Assembly: GCA_913055605.1 (NCBI GenBank)
Contig: CAJXKJ010000010.1
Coordinates: 1-64,000 of the forward strand
From: an uncultured Euryhalocaulis sp.
GTDB lineage: Bacteria; Pseudomonadota; Alphaproteobacteria; Caulobacterales; Maricaulaceae
DNA length: 64,000 nt
Reading direction: 5' to 3'
Positions 17,276 to 24,987 of this stretch are shown here, in pieces (position 1 is the first letter of the stretch; each line of letters starts with the position of its first letter). The position numbers and the translations under genes are program-made. A model generated the notes under the pieces. The model saw only the letters and a program-made list of their open reading frames with translations, was not told the DNA's origin and did no database searches.

Positions 17276-18199
17276 ATGCGCCTGCATCCCACCGGCGATT
17301 TCGATAACAGTCCGCTTCCCTGCAAGCATATTCGGGTGGAGCCCATCGCCGCGGCGATGGGTGCGGAAATCCTCGGCGTCGATCTGACGCAAATCACCGA
17401 AGCCCAGTTTGACGAGGTTCGGCAGGCGCTGTTCCGGCACAAGATGATCGTCTTCCGGAACCAGAGTCTGGACCATGCGGCGCAGGAGGCGTTCAGCCTG
17501 CGCTTCGGCGCTTTCGCGGAGGACGCCTACACTTCCGGCGTGCCCGGCCATCGCAATGTGCACCCGCTGATCAAGGAGGCGGACGACGCCTCGCGCATGA
17601 TCTTCGGCTCCGGCTGGCACACCGACTCGCCGTTTCTTGCCGAGCCGCCGTCGGTCACGCTCCTGCGTTCGGTCGAGGTCCCGCCTTACGGCGGCGACAC
17701 GATGTGGGCGAATTCGGCGCTCGCCTATCGCAGCCTGAGCGAGACCTATCGGCGGTTGATCGCGCCGCTGCGCGTACGCTTTTCCCTGCGGAATGTCTTG
17801 CGCTCCGCGCGCGAGGGGGCGGAGGCGCGGGAGAATCCCATCGGCCGGCTCGCCGCCACGCGCGATGCGCAAAGCCTGCCTGACGACATGATCCGCAAGA
17901 TCGAAGGCGCTGCCCATCCGATGGTGCGCACCCATCCGGCGACCGGCGAAAAAGCGCTCTATCTAGACCAGACCTACGCGGTGGGCATCGAGGGCATGAA
18001 CGAGGACGAGTCCCGGCCGATCCTGGATTTCCTGTCGGGACATATCGTGCAGCCCGCCTTCACCTGCCGTCTGCGCTGGGACGCCGGCATGCTGGTCGCC
18101 TGGGATAACCGGCTCTGCGTGCATCAGGCCTTCAACGACTATCAGGGCCGCCGGCGGGAGATGTACCGGACCACGGTGGCGGGCGAGCGGCCCGCATGA
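17276..18199 (+). CDS. TauD/TfdA-family Fe(II)/2-oxoglutarate dioxygenase
   Basis: A 307-residue enzyme with the facial triad: 'GWHTDSPF' (His and Asp) and the distal His in 'CVHQAFNDYQG', with an Arg in 'GRRREMYRTTV' that would bind 2-oxoglutarate. N-terminal 'AMGAEILGVDLTQI' and 'HKMIVFRNQSL' are typical of the TauD/TfdA group, which oxidises taurine, 2,4-D, alkyl sulfates or related small acids. I chose ATG 17276, which has an AGGA site 8 nt upstream; longer starts exist at 17213-17246. It lies between the O-demethylase and the MetE-like gene, each with its own apparent start signals, suggesting a shared catabolic theme. Confidence 0.88.
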   Translation: MRLHPTGDFDNSPLPCKHIRVEPIAAAMGAEILGVDLTQITEAQFDEVRQALFRHKMIVFRNQSLDHAAQEAFSLRFGAFAEDAYTSGVPGHRNVHPLIKEADDASRMIFGSGWHTDSPFLAEPPSVTLLRSVEVPPYGGDTMWANSALAYRSLSETYRRLIAPLRVRFSLRNVLRSAREGAEARENPIGRLAATRDAQSLPDDMIRKIEGAAHPMVRTHPATGEKALYLDQTYAVGIEGMNEDESRPILDFLSGHIVQPAFTCRLRWDAGMLVAWDNRLCVHQAFNDYQGRRREMYRTTVAGERPA

Positions 18200-18297
18200 G
18201 GATTGCGGCCAGTCATATGGCCTTTAATTGGGCGGCGGCGATGGCGTCCGCTTGCCCGCTTTTATAGTCTGCCCCGAACCATTCTGGAGGCCTCTAC

Positions 18298-19464
18298 GTG
18301 AAGCGCAGCACTGATCGAATCCTGACCACCCATGTCGGCAGCCTGCCGCGGCCGAAAGCGATGCTGGACCTGTCCAGCTCCACCTCCGGTCCGCCGAAGG
18401 ACAAGGCGAAATATCTGGAGGTCGTGCGCCAGTCGGTGAAGGACGTGGTGAAGCGTCAGGCCGAAGCCGGCATCGACATCGTCAATGAGGGCGAGTTCGG
18501 CAAGGCGCACTGGGCGAACTACATCATCAAGCGGATGTCCGGCTTCGAATACCGGCCGGATGACAAGCGCGAGCCGGAATTCTTCGGCAGCGACCGCGTG
18601 CGCTTCCACGACTTCTTCATGGAGGCGCAGGGCCATCTGATGGCCGGGGCGCCGACCGAGGCCTGTACGGGCCCGATCTCCTATGCCGACCGGGACAGCA
18701 TTCAGGTGGCGATTTCCGCGCTGAACGACGCGCTGGCCGAAGTGGACGTGGCCGAGGGGTTCATGACCGCCGTGGCGCCGGCCTCCACCGCCTATGACGG
18801 CGTGAACGAATATTACAGCAGCGAGGAAGAGTTTGTGTTCGCCATCGCCGATGCGCTGGCCGAGGAATACAAGGCGATCCACGAATCCGGCCTGCTGGTG
18901 CAGGTGGACGACGCGGTGCTGGCCAACATGTTCGACGCGCTGAACAGCCAGAACCCGAAAAAATACCGCGACTGGGCCGAGCTGCGTATCGAGGCGCTGA
19001 ACCGGGCGCTGTCCGGCATCCCCGAGGACCGTATCCGCTATCACGTCTGCTTCGGCAGCTGGCACGTGCCGCATGTGTGCGACGTGGAGCTGGAGACGAT
19101 CATCGATCTGGTGCTGCGCGTGAACGCCGGCGCCTATTGCATCGAGGCGGCCAATCCGCGGCACGAGCACGAATGGCGGGTGTGGCAGAAGCACAAGCTG
19201 CCCGAGGGGCGCATCCTGATCCCCGGCGTGATCACGCACCATCTGGTGACGGTCGAGCATCCGCGCCTGGTGGCCGACCGGATCGTCCGCTACGCCAAGA
19301 TGCTGGGCCGGGAGAACGTGATCGCGGGGACCGATTGCGGCTTCGCCCAGGTCGACACCTATCAGCGCGTCCATCCGGACATCATGTGGGCGAAATTCGA
19401 GTCGCTGGCCGAGGGCGCGCGGATCGCGACAGAGGAATTGTGGGGCCGGCAGGCCGCCGCCTGA
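18298..19464 (+). CDS. Cobalamin-independent methionine synthase II-like (MetE catalytic-domain) protein
   Basis: A 388-residue protein equal to the C-terminal zinc barrel of MetE, without the N-terminal half. It opens with 'TTHVGSLPRP', the family substrate loop. The zinc ligands are all present: His249 and Cys251 ('YHVCFGSWH'), Glu283 ('CIEAANPRH') and Cys347 ('GTDCGF'). Stand-alone proteins of this type include methionine synthases, CoM methyltransferases and epoxide:CoM transferases; the true methyl acceptor here is unknown. GTG start at 18298 has a CTGGAGG site. It follows an O-demethylase that should produce methyl-THF, making a methyl-transfer role plausible. Confidence 0.85.
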   Translation: MKRSTDRILTTHVGSLPRPKAMLDLSSSTSGPPKDKAKYLEVVRQSVKDVVKRQAEAGIDIVNEGEFGKAHWANYIIKRMSGFEYRPDDKREPEFFGSDRVRFHDFFMEAQGHLMAGAPTEACTGPISYADRDSIQVAISALNDALAEVDVAEGFMTAVAPASTAYDGVNEYYSSEEEFVFAIADALAEEYKAIHESGLLVQVDDAVLANMFDALNSQNPKKYRDWAELRIEALNRALSGIPEDRIRYHVCFGSWHVPHVCDVELETIIDLVLRVNAGAYCIEAANPRHEHEWRVWQKHKLPEGRILIPGVITHHLVTVEHPRLVADRIVRYAKMLGRENVIAGTDCGFAQVDTYQRVHPDIMWAKFESLAEGARIATEELWGRQAAA

Positions 19465-19478
19465 TGGGGAGAGCGCCG

Positions 19479-19958
19479 ATGACGATGCTGACCAGACTGG
19501 TCCTGACCGCGCTGGCCGGGAGCCTGCTGGCGGGCGCGGCGTCGGCGCAGGGCGTCTCGCTGTGGGCGGCGCGCGTCGGGGCGGAGGACGTGGAAGGCGC
19601 GGCCGAGTTCTACAAACAGGCGTTCGGCATGCAGGAGGTCGACCGGCTGATGTTCCCGAGCGGCGATCCGGAGATCATCCTGAATTTCGGCGCGACGCTG
19701 GACGAGGCGCGGGCCAATAGCGACGCCCATATCGCGATCATGCCGCGCGAGGCGAACGATTCCGAAGACCCGGTGCCGCCGCTGATGCTGTATGTCGAGG
19801 ACATCGCGGCGACGGCGGAGGCGGTGAAAGCCGCCGGCGGCACGGTCTATCGCGAGCCGATGGCGTTCGGCGGCTCCGGCGCGTCGCTGGCCTTCGTTCA
19901 GGACCCCGCCGGCAACCGGATCGAGCTGATCCAGCCCGGCCCGGATTCCGGGCAATAG
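19479..19958 (+). CDS. Exported VOC (glyoxalase/dioxygenase-fold) protein
   Basis: A 159-residue protein with a signal peptide (about residues 1-24, cleavage after 'GAASA'), followed by one VOC module pair ('DVEGAAEFYKQAFGMQEV', 'MLYVEDIAATAEAVKAAGG', 'LAFVQDPAGNRIELIQPG'). The final Glu of 'RIELI' is in the metal position, but a matching His at the strand 1 position is not evident. ATG 19479 has a GGAG site; an ATG at 19464 overlaps the previous stop. It is directly downstream of the MetE-like gene and probably cotranscribed. A periplasmic VOC protein is uncommon. Confidence 0.78.
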   Translation: MTMLTRLVLTALAGSLLAGAASAQGVSLWAARVGAEDVEGAAEFYKQAFGMQEVDRLMFPSGDPEIILNFGATLDEARANSDAHIAIMPREANDSEDPVPPLMLYVEDIAATAEAVKAAGGTVYREPMAFGGSGASLAFVQDPAGNRIELIQPGPDSGQ

Positions 19959-20012
19959 CCCCCAGGCGCCGCGCGCCTGCCGTTTGTAGGCGGCGGGCAT
20001 GGGGTTCAGGGG

Positions 20013-20032
20013 CGCCGAATGCGGCGTTTTTT
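20013..20032 (+). terminator. Intrinsic terminator after the exported VOC gene
   Basis: CGCCG-AATG-CGGCG followed by six T. The stem is short but the U-run is perfect. Confidence 0.7.
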
Positions 20033-20191
20033 ATGCGCCATGGCGGCTTAAGTTATTGAAATTTAATGGCGCGACGCAGCGCCGCGCTTGACCGGAGGCC
20101 CGGTGAGGCACATCTTGTAGGCAGGATCAGCACCCGAGCGGCGCGGTGATTTCGCGCGCCCGGGTCAGGAGAGAGGATCTGGGAGGAGATT

Positions 20192-20827
20192 ATGGACGGA
20201 CACGCCAACCCCGCCGGCGCCGCCGACGTCGAGGCCTATCGCAAGGAATCGCAGGAACGCCAGGCGAAGAACCCGGTGAAGCGGCTTCACCACCACGCCT
20301 ATCTGGCGCGCGACATGGAAGAGACGCGCCATTTCTATGAAGACATTCTGGGCTTCCCGCTCGTGGGCACCTGGATCGAGCGCTTCAATCCGGTGACCAA
20401 CCAGCCGGACAACTACATGCACACCTTCTTCGAACTGGGCGACGGCTCCTGCCTCGCCTTCTTCCAGTTCAAGAACAAGGCCTATAACGACGAGATCGCG
20501 CTCGGCCAGTTCAACAACAACAACCCGTTCTCCCACCACATCGCGCTGGAAGTGGACGGGATGGAGTCGCTGGAAGGCATCAAGAAGCGGCTGAAAGACG
20601 CCGGGGTCGAGTACGTCGATACCGATCACGGCTTCTGCTACTCGATCTATTTCTTCGACCCGAACGGCATGCAGGTCGAGATCGCGACCAATGTCGAGGC
20701 GACCGAGGAAATGTTCGCCAATGCCGGGCCGGCCGCGCTGGAAACCATGCGCACCTGGCTCGCCACCGAAGACATGGCGACCAACAACGAAAAACGCGCC
20801 AAGGAAGGCTGGGTGAAGGGCAAGTAG
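20192..20827 (+). CDS. VOC family dioxygenase-like protein
   Basis: A 211-residue cytoplasmic VOC protein. Candidate metal ligands are the His cluster in 'RLHHHAYLARDM' (about 30-34), His in 'PFSHHIALEV' (about 111-112) and Glu in 'GMQVEIATN' (about 167), giving the His-His-Glu set of extradiol dioxygenases and glyoxalases. 'HFYEDILGFPLVGTW' and 'YSIYFFDPNG' are typical. The C-terminal 40 residues are polar and charged. The ATG has a GGGAGGAG site. A terminator follows. An extradiol role would fit an O-demethylase neighbourhood but is inference. Confidence 0.85.
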   Translation: MDGHANPAGAADVEAYRKESQERQAKNPVKRLHHHAYLARDMEETRHFYEDILGFPLVGTWIERFNPVTNQPDNYMHTFFELGDGSCLAFFQFKNKAYNDEIALGQFNNNNPFSHHIALEVDGMESLEGIKKRLKDAGVEYVDTDHGFCYSIYFFDPNGMQVEIATNVEATEEMFANAGPAALETMRTWLATEDMATNNEKRAKEGWVKGK

Positions 20828-20858
20828 CCCCGCCCGCGTTCGAAGCGTTTCGCGACAG

Positions 20859-20886
20859 CGCCCCCGCCGACGGCGGGGGCGTTTTT
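20859..20886 (+). terminator. Strong intrinsic terminator
   Basis: CGCCCCCGCCG and CGGCGGGGGCG around a single A, followed by five T, right after the VOC gene. Confidence 0.88.
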
Positions 20887-20931
20887 CGTTTGCGCCCACC
20901 TTCGTCTGGATTTGGGGCCGCGCTGCCGGAT

Positions 20932-20960
20932 TTGACTCAAAGTACTTTGTGATACAAAGT
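20932..20960 (+). promoter_or_regulatory. Promoter with two overlapping palindromes (candidate operator)
   Basis: TTGACT (20932-20937) is followed by CAAAGTACTTTG (20938-20949), a perfect 12-bp palindrome. This overlaps ACTTTGT-gat-ACAAAGT (20944-20960), a perfect 7-bp inverted repeat. A TACAAA element (20953-20958) could be the -10. The palindromes cover the -35/-10 spacer, ideal for repression by the winged-helix regulator encoded as the third gene of the operon. Confidence 0.65.
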
Positions 20961-20989
20961 TGCCTCCGCAATCGAAGCGGGAGGACGGC

Positions 20990-22390
20990 ATGGCGGACAA
21001 ATCGGCGAGGAACGCCCCTGGGATCATGGGGGCGGGCGCGATCATCGGGGCGGCGCTGCTGTGGTGCGGCGCGGCGCTGGGACAGACCCAAGGGGATGCC
21101 GTCGCAAGCCAGGCGGGCGGGCACACCGTCACCGTGGCGGTGGACAATGTGCGGTCCGACGCCGGATCGATCATCGCCAGCCTGTGCGGAAATCCGGAGA
21201 CGCCCTATTGCCTGGACTACCGGGCGCAGGCGCCGGCCGATCCGGCCGGGGCGGAACTGGTGTTCAGCGGCGTGGCGCCGGGCCGCTATCTGCTGGCGGC
21301 CTTCCATGACGAGAACGGCGACGGCCGCACCCAGATCCCGCCGGAGGGCTATGCCTATGGCAATGGCGCGGGCTTTCCCCCGGCGTTCGAGGACGCCTCC
21401 ATCCAGGTGGACGGCGATGTGCGGACCGGGCTGACGCTGACCTATCTGGCAGGGGGCGCGGCGGCCGGGATGGCGCCCGTCGGATCGCAAGGCGCGCCCG
21501 CGCCGGACGGGGTGACCCGGACGGATCTGCGCGAGGACGGGCTGTATGGCGAATTCTATGCGCCGGAGGACGCCGCCGGGCCGCTGCCGGGCCTGATCCT
21601 GATCGGCGGGTCGGAAGGGGGGATCGACGCGATCAGCGCCATGGCGGCGCCCTTTGCGGAGGCCGGCTATGCGGCGCTGGCTATCGCCTATTGGGGCGAG
21701 CAGGGCCTGCCGCAGACGCTGGAGGAGATTCCGCTGGAATATTTCGACCGCGCCGCAGCCTGGCTGGCCGCGCGGCCGGAGGTGGACGCCGGCGCCATCG
21801 GCGCGGCGGGCTGGTCGCGCGGGGCGGAGGCGGCGCTGCTGCTGGCCGCGCGCAATCCCCGCATCCGGGCGGTGGCGGCATTGGCGCCCAGCGGCGTCGT
21901 CTGGCAGGGGCTGGATTTCGCCGACCCGATGAATATGGGCCCGGCCTGGACCGCGCAGGGACAGGCGCTGCCCTTCGTCACGCCGGACGCGGCCTTCTAC
22001 AGCCCCGGCGGCGCGATGACGCCGATGTTCCTGGGCGCGATGGACGAGGCCGACGCGCGGCCGGAAACGGCGATCCCGGTGGAGGCGATCAACGGGCCGG
22101 TGCTGCTGATCTCCGGCGATGACGACCAGATGTGGCCGTCGGCGATGATGGCGGAGCGGATCGAAGCGCGGCTGGCGGCGGCGGAGTTTCCGCACAGGGT
22201 CGAGAACTGGGTCTATCCGGGGGCCGGGCACGCAGTGTTCGTCGGCCCGGCGGAGGGATTGATGGCCCGCACCGTGGGCGCGCCCAGCCCGATGCTGGGC
22301 GGGTCCGAGGCGGCCAATCGCGCGGCCTGGGAAGACAACTGGCCCCGCACGCTGGACTTTTTCGATGCGGCGCTGAAGGACGGGGAATGA
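20990..22390 (+). CDS. DUF2141 - BAAT-like hydrolase fusion, exported
   Basis: A 466-residue protein. A signal-like hydrophobic stretch (about 11-30) is followed by a DUF2141 beta-sandwich (about 44-152, 'AFHDENGDGRTQIPPEGYAYGNG'). A C-terminal alpha/beta hydrolase of the BAAT (acyl-CoA thioester hydrolase/amino acid N-acyltransferase C-terminal) type follows (about 175-466), with nucleophile elbow 'GWSRGAEAA' (Ser276), an Asp in 'ISGDDDQMWPS' and a His in 'GAGHAVF'. ATG 20990 has a GGGAGG site. It is the first gene of a three-gene operon, overlapping the next by 4 bp (ATGA). The substrate is unknown; if exported it would act on an extracytoplasmic ester. Confidence 0.8.
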   Translation: MADKSARNAPGIMGAGAIIGAALLWCGAALGQTQGDAVASQAGGHTVTVAVDNVRSDAGSIIASLCGNPETPYCLDYRAQAPADPAGAELVFSGVAPGRYLLAAFHDENGDGRTQIPPEGYAYGNGAGFPPAFEDASIQVDGDVRTGLTLTYLAGGAAAGMAPVGSQGAPAPDGVTRTDLREDGLYGEFYAPEDAAGPLPGLILIGGSEGGIDAISAMAAPFAEAGYAALAIAYWGEQGLPQTLEEIPLEYFDRAAAWLAARPEVDAGAIGAAGWSRGAEAALLLAARNPRIRAVAALAPSGVVWQGLDFADPMNMGPAWTAQGQALPFVTPDAAFYSPGGAMTPMFLGAMDEADARPETAIPVEAINGPVLLISGDDDQMWPSAMMAERIEARLAAAEFPHRVENWVYPGAGHAVFVGPAEGLMARTVGAPSPMLGGSEAANRAAWEDNWPRTLDFFDAALKDGE

Positions 22391-22974
22391 CCATGACGAT
22401 GGACCGCGACGAGGCCGAAAAGGCGCTGGCCGAAATCCGCGACGCGCGGGGGCGGGCGGATCGCGCCCGCTCCTATGCCGACGCCTCGCCCTTTTTCATC
22501 CTGTGGGGGCTGATCTGGCTGGTCGCCAATGTGGTCACGGGGCTCGCGCCGGAACTGTCCGGCCCCGCCTGGCTCGCCGGCCTCGCCATCGGGTCGGTGG
22601 CGACGGTCTGGCTGTCGGTTCGGCAGGCGCGCCGGCGGGGAGCGCAGGCGTTGCAGGAGGGCCGGGATATGGGCGAAGAGGGCGCACGGACCGGCATGAC
22701 CATGGGCGCGATCGCGCTGTTTCTGATGGCGCTGTTTTTCGTGGTCTGGCCGCTGGACGCGCGGCAGATGAACAGCGCGATCTCCCTGTTCTGGGCATTC
22801 GCCTATCTGGCGGCCGGGATCTGGCTGGGCTGGCGGCTGGCGGCGATCGGGGCGGCCACGGCGGCGGCGATCCTGTTCGGCTATTTCGCGCTGGACGCGT
22901 TCTATTTCATCTGGATGGGGCTGGCGGCCGGGGGCGGGCTGATCGCCGGCGGGCTATGGCTGCGGACGATCTGA
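22387..22974 (+). CDS. Multi-pass membrane protein
   Basis: A 195-residue protein with a short charged N-terminus (coiled-coil-like 'DEAEKALAEIRDARGRADRARSY') and about six hydrophobic segments near residues 35-52, 60-77, 104-121, 130-147, 150-168 and 171-192. No catalytic motif is seen. It overlaps the upstream hydrolase gene by ATGA, and the downstream regulator begins 1 bp after its stop, so the three are almost certainly translated as a unit. Such small membrane proteins paired with HTH_34-type regulators are common in proteobacteria and are of unknown function. Confidence 0.8.
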   Translation: MTMTMDRDEAEKALAEIRDARGRADRARSYADASPFFILWGLIWLVANVVTGLAPELSGPAWLAGLAIGSVATVWLSVRQARRRGAQALQEGRDMGEEGARTGMTMGAIALFLMALFFVVWPLDARQMNSAISLFWAFAYLAAGIWLGWRLAAIGAATAAAILFGYFALDAFYFIWMGLAAGGGLIAGGLWLRTI

Positions 22975-22975
22975 C

Positions 22976-23269
22976 ATGGATGCGCCAGACGAGATCATCC
23001 ACCAGTCGATGCGGCTGCGCATCACGTCCACGCTGAACGCGCTGGGGCCGAAGGAGAAGATGGAGTTCGGCCGGCTGAAGGCGCTGCTTTCGGCGACCGA
23101 CGGCAATCTGGCCACCCATCTGACGGCGTTGGAAAAGGCCGGCTATGTCGACATCGCCAAGGACTTCGTCGGCAAGAAGCCGCGCACGCGCGTGGCGCTG
23201 ACCCCGGCGGGGCGCAAGGCCTTCGCCCGTCATGTCGCCTATCTGAAGGCGCTGATTGAAGGGGAATGA
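22976..23269 (+). CDS. Winged-helix transcriptional regulator (HTH_34 type)
   Basis: A 97-residue single-domain winged-helix protein: 'RLRITSTLNALGPKEKMEFGRLKALLSATDGNLATHLTALEKAGYV' pattern with recognition helix around 'TDGNLATHLTALE' and the wing around 'KKPRTRVALTPAGRKAF'. This is the MarR/ArsR-like HTH_34 group. It has no ligand domain beyond the helix pair. Its position as the last gene of the operon headed by overlapping palindromes suggests it autoregulates that operon. Confidence 0.88.
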   Translation: MDAPDEIIHQSMRLRITSTLNALGPKEKMEFGRLKALLSATDGNLATHLTALEKAGYVDIAKDFVGKKPRTRVALTPAGRKAFARHVAYLKALIEGE

Positions 23270-23285
23270 GGGGGGAATAGGGGCG

Positions 23286-23361
23286 TGGTGCCGGATGCAG
23301 GATTCGAACCCGCGACCTTCGGTTTACAAAACCGCTGCTCTACCAACTGAGCTAATCCGGC
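23286..23361 (-). tRNA. tRNA-Thr (anticodon UGU)
   Basis: On the minus strand a complete 76-nt cloverleaf reads from 23361: acceptor stem GCCGGAT/ATCCGGC, D-arm GCTC..GAGC, anticodon arm with loop TTTGTAA (anticodon TGT), T-arm with TTCGAAT, discriminator A and an encoded CCA. The 27-43 pair of the anticodon stem is a mismatch; the other four pairs are good. Confidence 0.96.
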
Positions 23362-23396
23362 CTGGCGCGGGCCTTTGCTAGCCTGCCCGGCGGGCA

Positions 23397-23428
23397 AGGA
23401 AAAGGCGGCGCGGATGTCCGCGCCGCCC
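23397..23428 (-). terminator. Intrinsic terminator for the OmpA-like lipoprotein gene
   Basis: On the minus strand GGCGGCGCGGA pairs with TCCGCGCCGCC (23404-23427), followed by TTTTCC. Confidence 0.85.
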
Positions 23429-23454
23429 GATCCCGCCGGTAAGGCCGCCGTTCC

Positions 23455-24120
23455 CTAGGACTGGGTGATCGGCTGGAGGATGATTTCCACGCGGCGGTTG
23501 CGCGCGCGGCCTTCCTCGGTGTCGTTGCTGGCGATCGGCTGGCTCTCGCCCATGCCCTGCACATAGATGCGCTGGGCCGCAACGCCGCGGGCCGTCAGGG
23601 CGCCGGCGACCGCGCTGGCGCGGCGTTCGGACAGGCCCTGATTGTACTGGTCGGTGCCCACCGAGTCGGTGTGGCCGATCACGTTGACCGTGGTCTGATT
23701 GTACTCGACCAGCGTGCGGGCGACGTCGTCCAGCACCGGATTGAATTGCGGCGCGATGTCCGCGCGGTCGAAGGCGAAGGTGATGTCGCCCGGCATGTTC
23801 AGCACGATATTGTCGCCGCGGCGGTCAACCTCGATGCCCGTGCCGGCGAGTTCCTGATTCAGCTGGCGCTGCTGGCGGTCCATGTACTGGCCCACGGCCG
23901 CGCCGGCCAGCGCGCCCAGGGCGCCGCCGATGGCCGCGCCTTCCAGATCGTCGCCTTCGCCGGCGAAGATCGCGCCCGCGCCTGCGCCCAGAACCGCGCC
24001 CGCGCCCGCGCCGATGGCGGTGTTGTTGCGTTGCGGCTGGCCCGTATAGGGGTCGTAGGTGGTGCAGGCGGTCGCCAGGAGGGCGACGGCTGCGGTAGCC
24101 GTGATGGTCTTGAACGTCAT
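23455..24120 (-). CDS. OmpA-family outer-membrane lipoprotein with glycine-zipper
   Basis: A 221-residue lipoprotein. The signal peptide ends at a lipobox, LLATAC (Cys near residue 18). Next is a Gly/Ala-rich glycine-zipper (about 35-85: 'GAGAGAVLGAGAGAIF', 'GGALGALAGAAVGQ'), then a C-terminal OmpA domain (about 110-215) with 'FDRADIAPQF', 'VIGHTDSVGTDQYNQGLSERRA' and 'ARNRRVEIIL', which binds peptidoglycan. The layout matches YiaD-type proteins. ATG 24120 has an AGGAGAAAT site. A perfect EcfG-type promoter lies 44 bp upstream, so it is probably a general-stress envelope protein. Confidence 0.92.
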   Translation of the reverse strand: MTFKTITATAAVALLATACTTYDPYTGQPQRNNTAIGAGAGAVLGAGAGAIFAGEGDDLEGAAIGGALGALAGAAVGQYMDRQQRQLNQELAGTGIEVDRRGDNIVLNMPGDITFAFDRADIAPQFNPVLDDVARTLVEYNQTTVNVIGHTDSVGTDQYNQGLSERRASAVAGALTARGVAAQRIYVQGMGESQPIASNDTEEGRARNRRVEIILQPITQS

Positions 24121-24163
24121 GGGAGATTTCTCCTGACCCGAGTTAAAGCGTCCCTGCCGCGAC

Positions 24164-24188
24164 AACGTCCCGGCGGGGAGCCGGTTCC
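24164..24188 (-). promoter_or_regulatory. EcfG-type promoter, exact match, for the OmpA lipoprotein
   Basis: On the minus strand GGAAC (24188-24184), 16 nt, CGTT (24167-24164). Predicted start of transcription is near 24157, about 37 nt before the ATG. Confidence 0.8.
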
Positions 24189-24336
24189 TGTTCCTGTCCG
24201 CCCAACCGGCGCGATCCTTGGACTACGAATGTGAACGTGGCTTGAACCCCCGCGGCTTGTCCTTGCGCCGGGCAGGGGTTTAGCTGTCCGCCGAACCCGC
24301 ACAGGCGGGATACGCAGGAAAACAGGGAGGGACGCC

Positions 24337-24951
24337 ATGAAAATCGCGCTGATCGGAGCCACCGGGAATATGGGCGCGCGGCTGACGGCGGAAGCCAAGA
24401 GCCGGGGCCACGACATCGTGGCGATTTCCCACAACGCCGGAAAGCTGGCGGCCATGGAGGGCGTGGAGAAGGCGGAGGCGAAGCTTTCGGACGCCGCGGC
24501 GCTTGGCGCGGCCATTAGCGGCGCGGATGCGGTGATCCTGTCGGTGAAATTCCAGGGCAACGACGTCACCCCTGTGTTCGACGCCATGCGGGCGGCGGGC
24601 GTGGAGCGCCTGGCCATCGTGGGCGGCGCGGCCAGCCTGAAGAACGTCGAGGGCGTGCGCCTGCTGGACACGCCGGGCTTCCCGGCGGAGATCGCGGTGG
24701 AAGCGTCCCCGGCGGCCGACGCGCTGGACTGGATCAAGGCCAATGTCAGCGACATCGACTGGGTGTTCGTCTCCCCCTCCATGTTCCTGGGGCCGGGCGA
24801 GCGGACCGGGAATTTCCGCCTGGGCAAGGACGAGCTTCTGGTCGCCGAGGACGGCAAGAGCAGCATTTCCTATGAGGATCTGGCCGTCGCGATCATCGAC
24901 GAGCTGGAATCGCCCAAGCACCATCGCGAACGTTTCACTGTGGGTTATTAG
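24337..24951 (+). CDS. NAD(P)H-binding (NmrA-like/YwnB-type) oxidoreductase
   Basis: A 204-residue Rossmann-fold protein of the atypical short-chain dehydrogenase group. The dinucleotide-binding 'ALIGATGNMGARL' sits at the N-terminus (residues 4-16). 'ADAVILSVKFQGN', 'RLAIVGGAASL' and 'WVFVSPSMFLGPGERTGNFR' are typical of the YwnB/NAD(P)-binding_10 family. No YxxxK catalytic pair is clear. The ATG has a GGGAGGG site. It is divergent from the OmpA lipoprotein gene and no EcfG-type site points its way. The substrate is unknown. Confidence 0.88.
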   Translation: MKIALIGATGNMGARLTAEAKSRGHDIVAISHNAGKLAAMEGVEKAEAKLSDAAALGAAISGADAVILSVKFQGNDVTPVFDAMRAAGVERLAIVGGAASLKNVEGVRLLDTPGFPAEIAVEASPAADALDWIKANVSDIDWVFVSPSMFLGPGERTGNFRLGKDELLVAEDGKSSISYEDLAVAIIDELESPKHHRERFTVGY

Positions 24952-24987
24952 GCGGCTATTGAGGCGGCTGCTGCTGACGCCGCGCCG

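Noticed and set aside
15716-17935. 739-codon antisense open frame across the LigM-like gene
   Set aside because: A shadow of GC-rich codon usage; no RBS, no family resemblance, overlaps two clear genes.
20088-20116. TTGACC-N17-CATCTT before the VOC gene
   Set aside because: The -10 is poor, so it was not listed as a promoter.
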